Source of the DNA: JBFWVJ01 sp050246795
GTDB taxonomy: Bacteria; Patescibacteriota; Gracilibacteria; JAUYGZ01
DNA: 64,000 bases
Direction of reading: 5' to 3'
Assembly (NCBI GenBank): GCA_050246795.1
Contig: JBFWVJ010000003.1
Location: forward strand, 124,001-188,000
Numbering within the stretch: position 1 is the first letter of the stretch; the number at the start of each line of letters is the position of its first letter. Below, piece after piece: positions 1 through 9,276 of the stretch. The translations under genes and the position numbers were made by a program. The notes beneath the pieces were generated by a model. That model was given only the letters and a program-made list of their open reading frames with translations, did not search any database and was not told where the DNA came from.

Positions 1-1205
1 ATGAGCTCTCCTCCCAGGGTGCCAAGTGTGTGACCATCGTAATCATAAAATTGCCCATACAATCCCTGATCTCCTGAGGAATCGCCCTGCCAAAAGACAT
101 AAAGCCCATCATTATCCGGTAAGATCCCCACCTCATTTCCATTCGTCACGTCAGATTGGTTCGTCACCAAAGGTGTACAAGCCCAATACGAGTCTGAAAA
201 ATCATCAAACGCAAACACTCGGATCTGATCATTCGTTGCATCGGCATATGCCATATAGTACAGCCCAAATCCATCCTCATACGCGCTCAGGACCGTGAGA
301 TTGGTCCCCGAAACGAGCAGCTCTCCATCCGGATCCCAGTTCCCATCCTGAACACCTTCAAAATCAATATGCTGAGCATAGATCCCAGGTGTCCCGTCAT
401 TGGAAGACCAGAACGCAATTAATCCTTCATCACCATCTGATATCGCAAACAAATCACTTTTCTCGGTCAAGCTGCTGGACAGGTCGACAAATCCCGCTCC
501 TCCAGCAAACGTAGCATCGAGCCCACTCGTATCGTATCGTCGCACGATCCCGTGCTCATAAGCCTGGACCAAATCATCCGCGTTGTATCCGAGATTGCTG
601 ACCACCATCACCGCGCCAGCACCAGCCGGTACCATATCCGCATTGTTGTAGCCATACGGTCCATCGGTAAAATCTATATTTCCCGTTGAATCGATGTAGA
701 CCAACGTAGGACCTCCACTGGTTTCACCAAAAGGTCCCACTGTGCCATCAGATGCCAGCACAAACACCCCTCCCGAACCATCCGGGATCATCTTGATCAC
801 CGCTGAATTTCCATAAAAAAATGAAGCACCCGTAATATCCACATTCCAATCCTCAGCACCTGCTGTCACTCGACTGATAAAGATCTGATACATTCCCGTT
901 GATTGGAAATCCGTTCCCCAAGCGACAAACGCGCTGTTGGAAGTCCCACCGTTTTCTACTTGGCCCAAGACTTGATCATCGGTTGATCCCAGGTCAAAGA
1001 TCCCTGTCCCAGTCACCTGTCCGAAAGCCGGTTGGCCATTCAGGGTGTCCTGAAAAGCGGCTACTCCATTATTTGCACTCGGATTAGAAATCCCATATCT
1101 CGCGTCTACCCATATTGGAGGCGCTCCCGCTTCCGCTGGCGGTGTTATCGCGAAAAAAGTCACAAGCACCACTGCCAAGTATAGGAGTCGTTGGAGATAT
1201 TTCAT
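1..1205 (-). CDS. Secreted surface protein, N-terminal part only (runs off the left edge)
   Basis: Open frame of about 401 codons from the ATG at 1205 to the window edge without a stop. It starts with a signal peptide (MKYLQRLLYLAVVLVTFF, then a PAEAGAPP cleavage zone). It is nearly the same protein as the N-terminal half of the gene at 1477-3936; the two align without net gaps over all 1,200 bases. The body carries loops of the type 'DGSGGVFVLASDG' and 'YDTSGLDATFAGG', typical of beta-propeller-like secreted repeat proteins. By analogy with its neighbour it should continue into a fibronectin III domain and a helical C-terminal domain outside the window. Function is unknown; a cell-surface role is inferred. 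It has a 271-bp upstream spacer, unlike the tightly packed genes before it, so it may have its own promoter. Confidence 0.85.
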   Translation of the reverse strand, partial: MKYLQRLLYLAVVLVTFFAITPPAEAGAPPIWVDARYGISNPSANNGVAAFQDTLNGQPAFGQVTGTGIFDLGSTDDQVLGQVENGGTSNSAFVAWGTDFQSTGMYQIFISRVTAGAEDWNVDITGASFFYGNSAVIKMIPDGSGGVFVLASDGTVGPFGETSGGPTLVYIDSTGNIDFTDGPYGYNNADMVPAGAGAVMVVSNLGYNADDLVQAYEHGIVRRYDTSGLDATFAGGAGFVDLSSSLTEKSDLFAISDGDEGLIAFWSSNDGTPGIYAQHIDFEGVQDGNWDPDGELLVSGTNLTVLSAYEDGFGLYYMAYADATNDQIRVFAFDDFSDSYWACTPLVTNQSDVTNGNEVGILPDNDGLYVFWQGDSSGDQGLYGQFYDYDGHTLGTLGGEL

Positions 1206-1210
1206 GACGC

Positions 1211-1240
1211 ATGACATTAAAAAATTACCCTTGGAACGGT
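1211..1240 (-). other. Remnant of a duplicated gene end upstream of the first gene
   Basis: The bases just upstream of the gene at 1-1205 (acattaaa..attacccttg.aacgg) closely match 3945-3970, which holds the last codons and stop of the SLH/LamG gene (ending QDPFQG-stop) before the paralogue at 3936. Here they read as a short tail ending SKG-stop with no gene in front. I read this as a footprint of a tandem duplication whose unit began inside the 3' end of the SLH/LamG gene. Confidence 0.55.
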
Positions 1241-1400
1241 TCTTCACTTTTCGCGAGAAAAAGAAGGCCGTAGAGAAAAAAATTTCTATTCGACCTCGAA
1301 GATACTCTTATTTACCCTCTAGATCTTCATGTTTCTCTGTATCAGAGCATTATTCTTGAAATGATCAACCTTTGTTATTCCGACCTGCCTGCACGAAACT

Positions 1401-1436
1401 GCTTCGGCGAAGCTAGCCGAAGCCCAGTACTCTGGG
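1401..1436. repeat. Two adjacent hairpins in the 1206-1476 spacer
   Basis: 1401-1423 is a perfect 8-bp inverted repeat (GCTTCGGC / GCCGAAGC) with a 7-nt loop. It is followed at 1423-1436 by CCCAG-tact-CTGGG. No T-run follows on either strand, so this is a dispersed-repeat-like palindrome more than a clear terminator. The rest of the 1206-1476 spacer shows only the gene-end remnant at 1211-1240. Confidence 0.5.
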
Positions 1437-1476
1437 CGTAGTAGAAAAAGAGCAAAAAATCACCCCTTATTCCACT

Positions 1477-3936
1477 CTACAAAAGTTCATCCGCCAAACA
1501 ATACCCAAACAAGAAGAGATAGAGGGATTCCAACACGTCAATACCTCGGGTGCTCGTCCACTGCACGTAGTCGTTTTTCGCCAGGACCACATCCATCCAG
1601 GGTTTCATGATGAACACATACCGCTGGTACCAGTCCGGGTTGCCCACGAAGTCGATCTCTTCGGCATATCGCAAGACTTCTTCTCCGTAGCAGGCCTTCC
1701 CGTAGCTCAGGAGTATGGACTTCTGGAAATCCGCCACAATCTCGGTGGGTCGCTGGATCGGGTCTCGGTAGTCGAAGTCGTAGACCTTCCCTGGTCCACG
1801 CTCCAGGTACTCGATCCCCGTCATCTGGTGGAAGTACCGGGTGAGGAACAGTCGGTCGTAGGCCTGTTTCAATGATCGATGCTGTTTGAGTAATTGAGCA
1901 TCATCAGGATTCATCCATCCGAACAACTGTCGCAACTGGATGATCAGGTCGAGAAGTTTGAGCAGGTTTTCTTTCTGGGGCTGGATCTGACTGCGGAGGT
2001 ATTCGTCTTCGGAAAAACTTCGTTGGGAGGCTCCTCCGTCTTCGGTTTGATAGGAAACTTCATCGGATGAAGGCACTCCTGCTGATCCATACACCCCTCC
2101 TTCTGTGGAGAAAGAGGATCGGAGCGCGTTCAGGAATTCCTGCAGTCGTCCCAAGAAAATCTGGGGTCCTTGAACTTCGATCGTATTCCGTCGTCGTCCG
2201 TTGGCCAGTCCCATCGGAGTCGCGGTCGCGACATTGGATGAAGCACTCAGGCCTCCTCCGTTTTCGGCGAACACTCGGAAGGAATAGTCCGTCCCATTCG
2301 TCAGTCCCGTCACGGTCACATCCGTGAGCGTGTTCACGCCGTCCACGAATACGGCCGCATTTCCGGGGAATCCAGCGGTTTCTCCATACTCGATCGTGTA
2401 ATCAATGATCGCGTCTCCATTGTCTGCTGGCTCGGTCCAGCTCAGGTCCACTTCCTCATCCCCGGCCACCGCTCCTAAATCGATGATCGCGTCGGGAGGC
2501 GTGATACCTGCGCAGTCATTCCCCGGGCCTCCAGTGAAAGACGCTGAGGTGACGATGATCCGTTCAACGATATCATTCGCCCCATCAAAATAGCTCACAT
2601 ACACCTGAGCGTGATCTGAAACCGTCCGCTTCAATGCGCTCACTCGTGGCGTCGCCGGCGAAACCGATCCACTGAAATCATCCTGGAACACCACATCAAA
2701 GTTACTTCCTCCATTCGCATCCGCGTCATCGATGAGCTCTCCTCCCAGGGTGCCAAGTGTGTGACCATCAATATCATAAAATTGGCCATACAATCCTTGG
2801 TCCCCTGCAGAGTCGTACTGCCAAAAAACATACAAACCGTCATCATCTGGCAAAATACCCACCTCATTTCCATTCGTCACGTCAGACTGATTCGTGACCA
2901 AAGGCGTACAAGCCCAATACGAGTCTGAAAAATCATCAAACGCAAACACTCGGATCTCATCATTGGTCGAGTCGGCAAAAGCCATGTAATAGAGTCCGAA
3001 TCCATTATCAAAAGCGCTCAAAACCGTGAGATTGCTTCCAGCAACGAGGAGCTCACCGTTCGGATCCCAGTTGCCATCTTGGACTCCTTCAAAATCAATG
3101 TGCTGAGCATAGATCCCTTGCGTCCCAGTATCAGAACTCCAGAAAGCAATCAGTCCATCCCCACCATCAGCAATCGCAAACAAATCACGTTTTTCCGTAA
3201 GACTCGTGGAAAGATTTACAAACCCCGCCCCCCCGGCAAAAGTCGCATCGAGCCCACTCGTATCGTATCGTCGCACGATCCCGTGCTCATAAGCCTGGAC
3301 CAAATCATCCGCGTTGTATCCGAGATTACTCACCACCATCACCGCGCCAGCACCAGCCGGTACCATATCCGCATTATTATAACCATACGGTCCATCGGTA
3401 AAATCTATATTTCCCGTTGAATCGATGTAAACCAACGTAGGACCTCCACTCGTTTCACCAAATGGGCCAACGGCACCATCCGAAGCCAGTACAAAGACCC
3501 CTCCCGAACCATCCGGGATCATCTTGATCACTGCGGAATTTCCATAAAAAAATGAAGCACCCGTAATATCCACATTCCAATCCTCAGCACCTGCTGTCAC
3601 TCGGCTGATAAAAATCTGATACATTCCCGTTGATTGGAAATCCGTTCCCCAAGCAACAAACGCACTATCTAGCGTGCCAGTGTTTTCTGCCTGACCCAAG
3701 ACTTGATCGTCCGTTGATCCCAGGTCAAAGATCCCTGTCCCAGTCACCTGTCCGAAAGCCGGTTGGCCATTCAAGGTATCCTGAAAAGCAGCTACTCCAT
3801 TACTCGCATCAGGATTTGAGATCCCATATCTGGCGTCCACCCAAATCGGCGGAGCACCCGCTTCCGCTCGAGGAGCCAAAGCAAAAAAAGAAGAAATAAA
3901 AACCGCTGATAAAAGGAAACGCTGAAGAATGTTCAT
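1477..3936 (-). CDS. Large secreted surface protein with FnIII domain (paralogue B)
   Basis: 819 residues. Signal peptide at residues 1-27 (hydrophobic core, then PRAEAGAPP). Residues about 28-475 are a beta-rich region with repeated 'DGxGGxxVxxS' and 'QGIYAQH..' type loops, resembling secreted beta-propeller repeats. Residues about 480-572 are a fibronectin type III domain (start PDAIIDLGAVAGDEEVDLSW, end ..SNVATATP). After a variable Ser-rich linker, residues about 632-819 form a helical domain ('LFGWMNPDDAQLLKQHRSL', 'GIEYLERGPGKVYDF') that I do not recognise. It lies 18 bp after the SLH/LamG gene, probably in the operon started near 9250. The N-terminal half matches the gene at 1-1205. 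The last 449 bp of shared C-terminal coding DNA (1592-2040) are identical to 6878-7326. Role inferred: exported adhesin or structural surface protein. Confidence 0.85.
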   Translation of the reverse strand: MNILQRFLLSAVFISSFFALAPRAEAGAPPIWVDARYGISNPDASNGVAAFQDTLNGQPAFGQVTGTGIFDLGSTDDQVLGQAENTGTLDSAFVAWGTDFQSTGMYQIFISRVTAGAEDWNVDITGASFFYGNSAVIKMIPDGSGGVFVLASDGAVGPFGETSGGPTLVYIDSTGNIDFTDGPYGYNNADMVPAGAGAVMVVSNLGYNADDLVQAYEHGIVRRYDTSGLDATFAGGAGFVNLSTSLTEKRDLFAIADGGDGLIAFWSSDTGTQGIYAQHIDFEGVQDGNWDPNGELLVAGSNLTVLSAFDNGFGLYYMAFADSTNDEIRVFAFDDFSDSYWACTPLVTNQSDVTNGNEVGILPDDDGLYVFWQYDSAGDQGLYGQFYDIDGHTLGTLGGELIDDADANGGSNFDVVFQDDFSGSVSPATPRVSALKRTVSDHAQVYVSYFDGANDIVERIIVTSASFTGGPGNDCAGITPPDAIIDLGAVAGDEEVDLSWTEPADNGDAIIDYTIEYGETAGFPGNAAVFVDGVNTLTDVTVTGLTNGTDYSFRVFAENGGGLSASSNVATATPMGLANGRRRNTIEVQGPQIFLGRLQEFLNALRSSFSTEGGVYGSAGVPSSDEVSYQTEDGGASQRSFSEDEYLRSQIQPQKENLLKLLDLIIQLRQLFGWMNPDDAQLLKQHRSLKQAYDRLFLTRYFHQMTGIEYLERGPGKVYDFDYRDPIQRPTEIVADFQKSILLSYGKACYGEEVLRYAEEIDFVGNPDWYQRYVFIMKPWMDVVLAKNDYVQWTSTRGIDVLESLYLFLFGYCLADELL

Positions 3937-3954
3937 GATGAAAAGACATTAAAA

Positions 3955-6744
3955 CTACCCTTGAAACGGATCTTGTACACCAGCTAGAGAAAGGAGGTCA
4001 TACAAGACATCCAAGAACCGAAGCCCGCTCACGGTCATCCCCAAGCTTTCATAATCCATCGGCACGCTCAGCCCAAACGACTGCAAAGTCTTCAGGTAGG
4101 GCATAAACCAATCGGCTTTGGCATCATTCAAAACTTCTTCCGCATACACATCCTGGATGTGGTTCCGGATCAATGCACCGGTTCGCACCACCATCCGGGC
4201 CATCTCAGCGACGTTCGGAGCCTGGTCCGGTCGGAAGCTCCCATCAGGGTAGCCTTCCACGATGCCGTACGCCGTGCCATAAGCGATGGACTGGGAATAA
4301 GGATGTTCTCGAGAAATATCAGAATACTCCAGAGGAAGTCCTCCGTTTTCAAAAATCACTCCGTGGGAGGACAGCAAAAACACCAAGATCTCCACCGCTT
4401 CCCCACGGGTCATACCATGGTCAAACAGCTGCAGCATCTGTTCCATTGACTGACCTTTCTGCAGGTGGAGAGACAAGTAGCGCTGAATAAATTCAGCCTT
4501 CGCTTGCTCTTTTTCAGACCAATCGGCATCTTCGATCGAGGTGCTGATCACCTCATCCAAAAATTCAAGGATTTCTTCATTGGTTGCACACGGCGTCTCT
4601 CCATTCTCACCGGTTTCAAAACAGTTTTGAGCATCGCCATCAACCCCACTTCTACCGGACTGACGGTCAGACCCGCCAGGGATCATTGCTTCCTCTCCGG
4701 GATCAACAGCTCCTCCATTATCATCATCAGAAGAGACCGCGCTTGAACTGCCATCAGCAGATCCATGGGTTGCCGTCCCTTCGTCGATTTCAAATGGTTC
4801 GGTCACATCAGTCGTCGTGCTAAGTCCTGAATCCTGTACCGTAATCCGAAGCTCATAGTCTCCATCGGTCACCCCGTCTGCTACAGTGTCCCATACAAAA
4901 TCAACCACGACGGATTCGTACACATCGGTGTCCACCGCATCGACCGATCCGATTTGGTACGTACCAGAACCGACATCGACCGTCCCTTCACTGGCGACCG
5001 CAGAAACAATCGTCGCCTGTTGATAGGTCTGTCCACCATCATCAGAATACTCGACACGAATCTGTGTCTGCAATTGCTGGGGATGATGGATCGTAGCAGT
5101 GTAATCCACATATCCGGAACCATCATTTCTTGGCTCTGGCGTACTCAAAGGAGGCAAAGTACCACCCGTTTGCTCGAGAATAATCGGCGAATACGGATCT
5201 TCACATTCCACGAAGAAAGAATCCACATTGGTGGCCACGCTTTCACACGTCACCTGTTGCGAACTACTGACCGCCATCACACAGGTATCGACTCCTGTCC
5301 CGGTACAAACACCCGTCGTGGAGCCAGCTTTACAAAAGTGCTCTGACTGAGGTCCCACAGCCGCATTCTTCGAGGCTGCGTGAGGATAGAAATCCAAACA
5401 AGCTGCACGGTTGAAGGTGGAAGGCCCGACACATACTTTATTGAAGTTAGCACACGCCACGTTTCCATTCTCAGCTCCCTTCACTTCCGTCAAAAACACC
5501 CCATCCTCAACCGTAGAATCCACTGCTGGCGGGAGGGATTGAATCGTCGAACCAGAAGAAGCAGATGACGCAGATACCCCAGTATCTTTGACCTGAACCA
5601 CTTCTGATGGGGACAAGGCTCGATTGAAGAGATAGACCTCATCGAGCATCCCCTTCATAAAGCTTCCACCTCGACTCCATCGAGCCAAGTGATAGCCATT
5701 GTAGGTGGGAACGGTTCCTGTTTGATTACCAATCCAAGTCCCATCGACATACAGCGCGTACGTCGTCCCAGACCTCACCACGGCCACATGGTGCCATTGG
5801 TTTTCAAATCCCGAGCCGCTGGAAAGCACTGCATTCAGTCCACCTTCATTATCGAGAACAAGTCGACCGGCATCAAAATACACACTGGCCCCTACACCAT
5901 TAGCAGATTGGGTTTCGAGGACACGAGCTCCTATCAACTGAGAAGCATCTCCTTTCACCCAGGTCATCATGGTCATATCACCGGGAAGACTCAAGGTAGC
6001 ATTCGCAAAAATCACATCATTGACCCCGTCAAACTGAGCGCATGCGCCTTGTCGGCATCCGGAATTAGTAAAATTCACCCCTCCTTGGACCGTTCCATGA
6101 TTGGCCTGGCCACTGCTATCACCGGCATCACCAGCATCGAAGGTCATCTTGAGGACCATACTGTCCGACAAACTGCCTCCTCCAACGGTCGCCACAGGTG
6201 CCGCATCCGGCGCGTCAAAACAACGCACGATCGCTCCATCAGCAAAGTTACTCGGCGCAGCGAGTGATTCATCACAGTCGAGATTTTTGGCACACTGAGG
6301 ACAGGTCGTACAAGTGTTCACTCCCATACCGGAACAAGTCCCTCCATCTCCCACAGGACTGTTCGCCAAACAAATAATGTCATAATTTCCTCCATGAGCC
6401 CCATGTCCCGGATAGGTCGAGGTAAATTCCGCAAATCCCGGATAAAACTGTTTACAGCCTTTGTCACCTAAATACGGAAAAGATTCGACATTGTTCCGAC
6501 ACACCATCGGTTGACCGTTTGATCCGGTAAGCTTCGCACAAGCTTTGGTCCCGGTATCAGCTGTTCGATCAGCCGCAAGGATCCGAGTCAACGTCATCGG
6601 TTGGCCTTGGTGGTTGTAGTTCACCGAAAGCGGGGTTTGCTGCGCTTCAGAAAACAACGAACCGCTGAACCAGAGAAATCCGAGGAAGGAAACTCCGAAC
6701 AGGACCGAAAACAGGAGAAAAAATTTGGAAGAAATAATGTTCAT
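3955..6744 (-). CDS. Secreted LamG-domain protein with C-terminal SLH-type motif
   Basis: 929 residues. N-terminal hydrophobic segment (residues about 8-30) acts as a signal or anchor. Two related Cys-rich stretches (about 68-175 and 430-520) share the order ACA..VC..C..FYP..C..C.G.GV.TC..C. Between them, residues about 195-385 are a laminin-G/concanavalin-like domain ('MKGMLDEVYLFNRALSPSEV' is the usual C-terminal signature). Residues about 525-640 look like an Ig-type beta sandwich. Near the C terminus 'YGIVEGYPDGSFRPDQAPNV' is a good S-layer homology motif, with a poorer copy before it, which suggests attachment to cell-wall polymer. It is flanked by two paralogous FnIII proteins with 15-18 bp gaps, so the three are likely co-expressed and may form one surface structure (inference). 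Confidence 0.85.
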   Translation of the reverse strand: MNIISSKFFLLFSVLFGVSFLGFLWFSGSLFSEAQQTPLSVNYNHQGQPMTLTRILAADRTADTGTKACAKLTGSNGQPMVCRNNVESFPYLGDKGCKQFYPGFAEFTSTYPGHGAHGGNYDIICLANSPVGDGGTCSGMGVNTCTTCPQCAKNLDCDESLAAPSNFADGAIVRCFDAPDAAPVATVGGGSLSDSMVLKMTFDAGDAGDSSGQANHGTVQGGVNFTNSGCRQGACAQFDGVNDVIFANATLSLPGDMTMMTWVKGDASQLIGARVLETQSANGVGASVYFDAGRLVLDNEGGLNAVLSSGSGFENQWHHVAVVRSGTTYALYVDGTWIGNQTGTVPTYNGYHLARWSRGGSFMKGMLDEVYLFNRALSPSEVVQVKDTGVSASSASSGSTIQSLPPAVDSTVEDGVFLTEVKGAENGNVACANFNKVCVGPSTFNRAACLDFYPHAASKNAAVGPQSEHFCKAGSTTGVCTGTGVDTCVMAVSSSQQVTCESVATNVDSFFVECEDPYSPIILEQTGGTLPPLSTPEPRNDGSGYVDYTATIHHPQQLQTQIRVEYSDDGGQTYQQATIVSAVASEGTVDVGSGTYQIGSVDAVDTDVYESVVVDFVWDTVADGVTDGDYELRITVQDSGLSTTTDVTEPFEIDEGTATHGSADGSSSAVSSDDDNGGAVDPGEEAMIPGGSDRQSGRSGVDGDAQNCFETGENGETPCATNEEILEFLDEVISTSIEDADWSEKEQAKAEFIQRYLSLHLQKGQSMEQMLQLFDHGMTRGEAVEILVFLLSSHGVIFENGGLPLEYSDISREHPYSQSIAYGTAYGIVEGYPDGSFRPDQAPNVAEMARMVVRTGALIRNHIQDVYAEEVLNDAKADWFMPYLKTLQSFGLSVPMDYESLGMTVSGLRFLDVLYDLLSLAGVQDPFQG

Positions 6745-6759
6745 AAAGAAAATAAAGAT

Positions 6760-9216
6760 TTATGAAGAAAGCTCGTCAGCCAAGCAATAGCCGAAGAGGA
6801 ATAAATACAGGGATTCCAGCACATCGATCCCCTTCGTACTCGTCCATTGCACGTAGTCGTTTTTGGCGAGGACTACGTCCATCCAGGGTTTCATGATGAA
6901 CACATACCGCTGGTACCAGTCCGGGTTGCCCACGAAGTCGATCTCTTCGGCATATCGCAAGACTTCTTCTCCGTAGCAGGCCTTCCCGTAGCTCAGGAGT
7001 ATGGACTTCTGGAAATCCGCCACAATCTCGGTGGGTCGCTGGATCGGGTCTCGGTAGTCGAAGTCGTAGACCTTCCCTGGTCCACGCTCCAGGTACTCGA
7101 TCCCCGTCATCTGGTGGAAGTACCGGGTGAGGAACAGTCGGTCGTAGGCCTGTTTCAATGATCGATGCTGTTTGAGTAATTGAGCATCATCAGGATTCAT
7201 CCATCCGAACAACTGTCGCAACTGGATGATCAGGTCGAGAAGTTTGAGCAGGTTTTCTTTCTGGGGCTGGATCTGACTGCGGAGGTATTCGTCTTCGGAA
7301 AAACTTCGTTGGGAGGCTCCTCCGTCCTCACTTTGGTAGGAAATGGATGATGATTCACTTTCTGCTGATCCGTGGGTTGATCCGCTGCTGCTGTTCAAAT
7401 ATGCCTGGACGGCATCGAACAGTTCTTGCAGTCGTCCCAGGAAAATCTGAGGGCCTCTCACTTCTTCTCGATCTCTCCGTCGTCCGCTTGCCAGTCCCAT
7501 CGGGGTGGCGGTAGCCACGTTCGAAGTCGCGCTCAGCCCCCCTCCGTTTTCCGCGAACACTCGGAAGGAATAGTCCGTCCCATTCGTCAGTCCCGTCACG
7601 GTCACATCCGTGAGCGTGTTCACGCCGTCCACGAATACGGCCGCATTTCCGGGGAATCCAGCAGTTTCTCCGTACTCGATCGTGTAATCAATGATCGCGT
7701 CTCCATTGTCTGCTGGCTCGGTCCAGCTCAGGTCCACTTCCTCATCCCCGGCCACCGCTCCTAAATCGATGATCGCGTCGGGAACAGGTATCCCCACTCC
7801 ACAGTCCCCACCAGCTCCAAGAGGGAAGGTGTTGCCTCGATTAAAATTCACATGGGAAATATCAATCGGACCAAAATCAGAACTGGAATACAACAAGTCC
7901 ACTCCATAAGAAGGGGGATGTGAAACAGCACCACTCGATTTATTCTCAAACGGATAAAACATGTTTCCCTGATCGGGAAAGAAGACATTAAAGTCAGATC
8001 CGCTCACGATCGTTTCACCACCAATAGTCCAGGTACTGTTTCCTGAGGATTCCTCATAATGTTGTCCAATCACGCTTGACCCGTCAATCATCAAAAAGAA
8101 CACCCCGGGATTCACGGGATCCTGATTTGCAATCAAAACGTTTCGGTCAAAGAACCCATAAAAATGAGACCCACACGTCCAATTGGAATCCCCATTCTCA
8201 TCAAAAGAAACGATTCCCGTCATGGTATTCCCATAGAGTGAAAACGTGGCATAGTAATGACCAAAGGAAGAAACCGCGCCCCTGACAAAATTCGCATCAA
8301 TGCTTTCAGGACCATAGATTACATTTCCTTCAGAACTCCATCCCGGCGCAGCCAAGCCACTGCTTAAAAAACGCTGTGCTCGAAGCTCGATAGGTCCATC
8401 CTGATTAACCCAAAGGACGATCCCGCCTCCAGCGGCATCTGAAATCAAGGTGGCTCCGTATTTATCTGCAGTAATGTTATCTGAAACGGCAAACTCTCCA
8501 GACCCACCAGCCCACGCGGCATCCAGACCCGCGCTCGTGTATCGTCTCACTTTTCCATTCCCAATCGGGGGACTGTTTTCTCTATTTAACCCAATCTCGG
8601 AGAGCAAAAAAATACCTCCCAATCCATCGGGGATCATATCGACATTATATTCACCAAGATCAAGAGGAGCGAAACTAGACGAACCACCACTATCATAGTG
8701 ATAGAGAACCGCGATCGAGCTGCCAAAACCAAAATCACCTCCATCAACCGTCATGACATATACCCCTCCACTCTCATCAGGAACCATTTTGATAAACCCA
8801 CCCACCGTTTCACAAGCACCTGCTCCCGGCTGAAATAACACCGGCCAACCTGGTTGTACCACAGCTGATGAATTTACCTTTGTCAGATACAAATCAAAAT
8901 CCGAACAACCGACGTTTTCTCCATAAACCGCGAAGAGATCAGATCCTGAAGAAGACTCTGAAATCCCCAGCATAAACATACCGGTATCCAGCTGATTAAA
9001 AACATCATTGGCCAAGTTTCTAACAGTGGGTATTTGTACCGAAACAGGATCCCGGTATTGAACCCCAAAAAGCCCCTGACTGAAATCCTCCGGCAAGATC
9101 GCGTCAAAATAGGCTGGAGGCGCAGCCGCTGATGCGGGCTGACTACTAAAAACAACTGCTCCGAAGAGCAATGTCAAAAGCAAAAAAGACCGTAAACAGA
9201 CTCGAAGGGAATGCAT
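6760..9216 (-). CDS. Large secreted surface protein with FnIII domain (paralogue A)
   Basis: 818 residues. Signal peptide residues 1-31 (hydrophobic core, 'SSQPASAAAPP' cleavage zone). The N-terminal 475 residues have the same general beta-rich plan as the gene at 1477-3936 but little sequence identity. The FnIII domain (about 478-570) and the C-terminal helical domain (about 630-818) are almost identical to that gene, with 449 bp identical at DNA level. The Ser-rich linker between them (SSSGSTHGSAESESSS) has diverged. This is the first gene of the minus-strand cluster and has a clear promoter at 9248-9276. Surface-exposed role inferred from the signal peptide, FnIII domain and linkage to an SLH protein. 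Confidence 0.85.
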   Translation of the reverse strand: MHSLRVCLRSFLLLTLLFGAVVFSSQPASAAAPPAYFDAILPEDFSQGLFGVQYRDPVSVQIPTVRNLANDVFNQLDTGMFMLGISESSSGSDLFAVYGENVGCSDFDLYLTKVNSSAVVQPGWPVLFQPGAGACETVGGFIKMVPDESGGVYVMTVDGGDFGFGSSIAVLYHYDSGGSSSFAPLDLGEYNVDMIPDGLGGIFLLSEIGLNRENSPPIGNGKVRRYTSAGLDAAWAGGSGEFAVSDNITADKYGATLISDAAGGGIVLWVNQDGPIELRAQRFLSSGLAAPGWSSEGNVIYGPESIDANFVRGAVSSFGHYYATFSLYGNTMTGIVSFDENGDSNWTCGSHFYGFFDRNVLIANQDPVNPGVFFLMIDGSSVIGQHYEESSGNSTWTIGGETIVSGSDFNVFFPDQGNMFYPFENKSSGAVSHPPSYGVDLLYSSSDFGPIDISHVNFNRGNTFPLGAGGDCGVGIPVPDAIIDLGAVAGDEEVDLSWTEPADNGDAIIDYTIEYGETAGFPGNAAVFVDGVNTLTDVTVTGLTNGTDYSFRVFAENGGGLSATSNVATATPMGLASGRRRDREEVRGPQIFLGRLQELFDAVQAYLNSSSGSTHGSAESESSSISYQSEDGGASQRSFSEDEYLRSQIQPQKENLLKLLDLIIQLRQLFGWMNPDDAQLLKQHRSLKQAYDRLFLTRYFHQMTGIEYLERGPGKVYDFDYRDPIQRPTEIVADFQKSILLSYGKACYGEEVLRYAEEIDFVGNPDWYQRYVFIMKPWMDVVLAKNDYVQWTSTKGIDVLESLYLFLFGYCLADELSS

Positions 9217-9247
9217 ATTTGGTTTTTATTTTGAACTATTTCTCTTT

Positions 9248-9276
9248 ATTTTATCATTTTTTCAATAAAAATTCAA
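9248..9276 (-). promoter_or_regulatory. Promoter of the surface-protein operon 9216-1477
   Basis: On the minus strand TTGAAT (9271-9276), 17-bp spacer, TAAAAT (9248-9253), leaving a leader of about 25 nt to the ATG at 9216. The -35 box overlaps the stop of the upstream membrane-protein gene. Confidence 0.6.

Noticed and set aside
5689..6267. 192-aa plus-strand frame over the LamG gene
   Set aside because: Antisense shadow rich in His/Ser/Arg; the minus-strand gene has signal peptide and domains.
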